From Luteibacter sp. UNC138MFCol5.1 (GTDB taxonomy: Bacteria > Pseudomonadota > Gammaproteobacteria > Xanthomonadales > Rhodanobacteraceae), in contig NZ_FODZ01000002.1 in NCBI RefSeq assembly GCF_900110505.1, positions 362,113 through 426,112 of the forward strand: a DNA stretch of 64,000 bases, read 5' to 3'. Position numbers and translations under genes: made by a program. The notes beneath the pieces were generated by a model. It worked only from the letters and a program-made list of their open reading frames with translations. It did not search any database and was not told where the DNA came from. Position 1 is the first letter of the stretch. The number at the start of each line of letters is the position of its first letter. Shown here one piece after another: positions 63,176 through 64,000 of this stretch.

Positions 63176-64000
63176 ATGTCATCCCCCGATACAGAAAACG
63201 CTCCGGCCCTGCCCGGTTTTAGCGCGCTTTCGCTCGACGCCAACGTCGTCCGCGCGCTGACCGAAGTCGGCTACGAGACCCCCTCCCCCATCCAGGCCGC
63301 CACGATCCCGGCGCTGCTCGAAGGCCGTGACGTCATCGGCCAGGCGCAGACCGGCACCGGCAAGACCGCGGCGTTCGCGCTGCCGGTGCTGTCGCGCATC
63401 GACCTGAAGCCGGGCAAGCCGCAGGCGCTCGTCCTCGCGCCCACGCGCGAACTGGCCATCCAGGTGGCCGAGGCCTTCCAGAAGTACGCGACGTACCTGC
63501 CGGGCTTCCAGGTCCTGCCGATCTACGGCGGCCAGAGCTACGGTCCGCAGTTGCAGGGCCTGAAGCGCGGCGCGCAGGTCGTGGTCGGCACGCCCGGTCG
63601 CGTCATCGACCACCTCGACAAGGGCACGCTCGATCTCTCGGGCCTGCGTTTCGTGGTGCTCGACGAAGCCGACGAGATGCTCCGCATGGGCTTCATCGAC
63701 GACGTCGAGAAGCTGCTCCAGGCGACGCCCGAGGGCCGCCAGGTGGCGCTGTTCTCCGCGACCATGCCGGCGCCCATCCGCCGCATCGCGCAGACCTACC
63801 TGAAGGATCCGGCCGAAGTCACGATCAAGAACAAGACCACCACCGCGGCGAACATCCGCCAGCGTTACTGGTGGGTCAGCGGCGTGCACAAGCTGGACGC
63901 GCTGACGCGCATCCTCGAGGCGGAAAGCTTCGACGCGATGATCGTCTTCGCGCGCACCAAGTCCGCCACCGAAGAACTCGCCAGCAAGCTGCAGGCGCGT
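63176..64000 (+). CDS. deaD: DEAD-box RNA helicase (DeaD/CsdA type), cut by the window end
   Basis: The first 275 codons of a DEAD-box helicase are present and the frame runs off the right edge. They include the Q motif GYETPSPIQ, AQTGTGKTAAF, PTRELAIQV, TPGRVIDH, VLDEADEMLRMGF, SATMP and the start of the second RecA domain (MIVFARTKSATEEL). DEADEML and the RQRYWWVSG linker point to the CsdA/DeaD group, active in cold-shock ribosome assembly. GAGG precedes the ATG. Confidence 0.92.
   Translation, partial: MSSPDTENAPALPGFSALSLDANVVRALTEVGYETPSPIQAATIPALLEGRDVIGQAQTGTGKTAAFALPVLSRIDLKPGKPQALVLAPTRELAIQVAEAFQKYATYLPGFQVLPIYGGQSYGPQLQGLKRGAQVVVGTPGRVIDHLDKGTLDLSGLRFVVLDEADEMLRMGFIDDVEKLLQATPEGRQVALFSATMPAPIRRIAQTYLKDPAEVTIKNKTTTAANIRQRYWWVSGVHKLDALTRILEAESFDAMIVFARTKSATEELASKLQAR

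Noticed and set aside
1-64000. tRNA or rRNA genes
   Set aside because: No cloverleaf with a TTCGAATC-type T-loop or rRNA core motif was recognised on either strand. A tRNAscan-SE run would settle it.

Overview
The window looks like a chromosomal segment of a high-GC gammaproteobacterium of the order Xanthomonadales, most likely a Rhodanobacteraceae member such as Luteibacter or Dyella. The strongest clue is arginine synthesis through acetylated intermediates (N-acetylornithine carbamoyltransferase, kinase-acetyltransferase ArgB fusion, acetylcitrulline-type deacetylase). Housekeeping blocks and REP elements of GTAG/GTTG/GTGG type fit the same group. The genus is an inference from gene content only.

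Layout. 0-8.4 kb: two GNAT acetyltransferases, an SDR, the EF-P paralogue EfpL, a FUSC membrane protein, then a kynurenine block (ACMSD, small exported protein, kynU, unknown protein). 8.4-10.6 kb: a less GC-rich two-gene ABC transporter cassette between two copies of one REP family. 10.6-20.2 kb: the eight-gene argF-argG-argE-argB-argC-argH-proB-proA operon on the minus strand, preceded by a short Arg-codon leader frame and an intrinsic terminator that together look like an attenuator. 20.3-26.7 kb: glycine-zipper protein, cysS-sufE, a dksA with a long Lys/Ala/Pro tail, yidD, dihydroorotase and an M23 peptidase. 26.7-31.4 kb: folE2 and a tightly overlapped mtaD-ubiG-gph-squalene-synthase-like operon. 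31.4-33.1 kb: divergent efp and epmB. 33.2-35.3 kb: a FimX-like c-di-GMP protein. 35.4-38.9 kb: ffh and rpsP-rimM-trmD-rplS. 39.0-47.5 kb: ypjD, then rpsF-rpsR-rplI, dnaB, alr and radA with two accessory genes between dnaB and alr. 47.6-53.4 kb: iscA, asnS, a MalM-like lipoprotein, and a 2-aminomuconate catabolic set (SDR, semialdehyde dehydrogenase, RidA-type deaminase). 53.4-64 kb: hutG-like amidohydrolase, gor, NlpC/P60 lipoprotein, Ohr/OsmC peroxidase, slyD, an MFS carrier, an EF-hand protein, a methyltransferase, rhlE, a GNAT, S-formylglutathione hydrolase and a second DEAD-box helicase cut by the window end.

How genes work together. ACMSD and KynU (5-7.7 kb) and the aminomuconate enzymes (50.7-53.4 kb) are steps of one tryptophan/3-hydroxyanthranilate degradation route held at two loci. 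EF-P, its lysylation enzyme EpmB and the arginine-tipped paralogue EfpL all act on polyproline translation. REP pairs sit at gene ends throughout, and in five places the REP head itself supplies a TAG stop codon. No tRNA, rRNA, CRISPR array, prophage or insertion sequence was seen.
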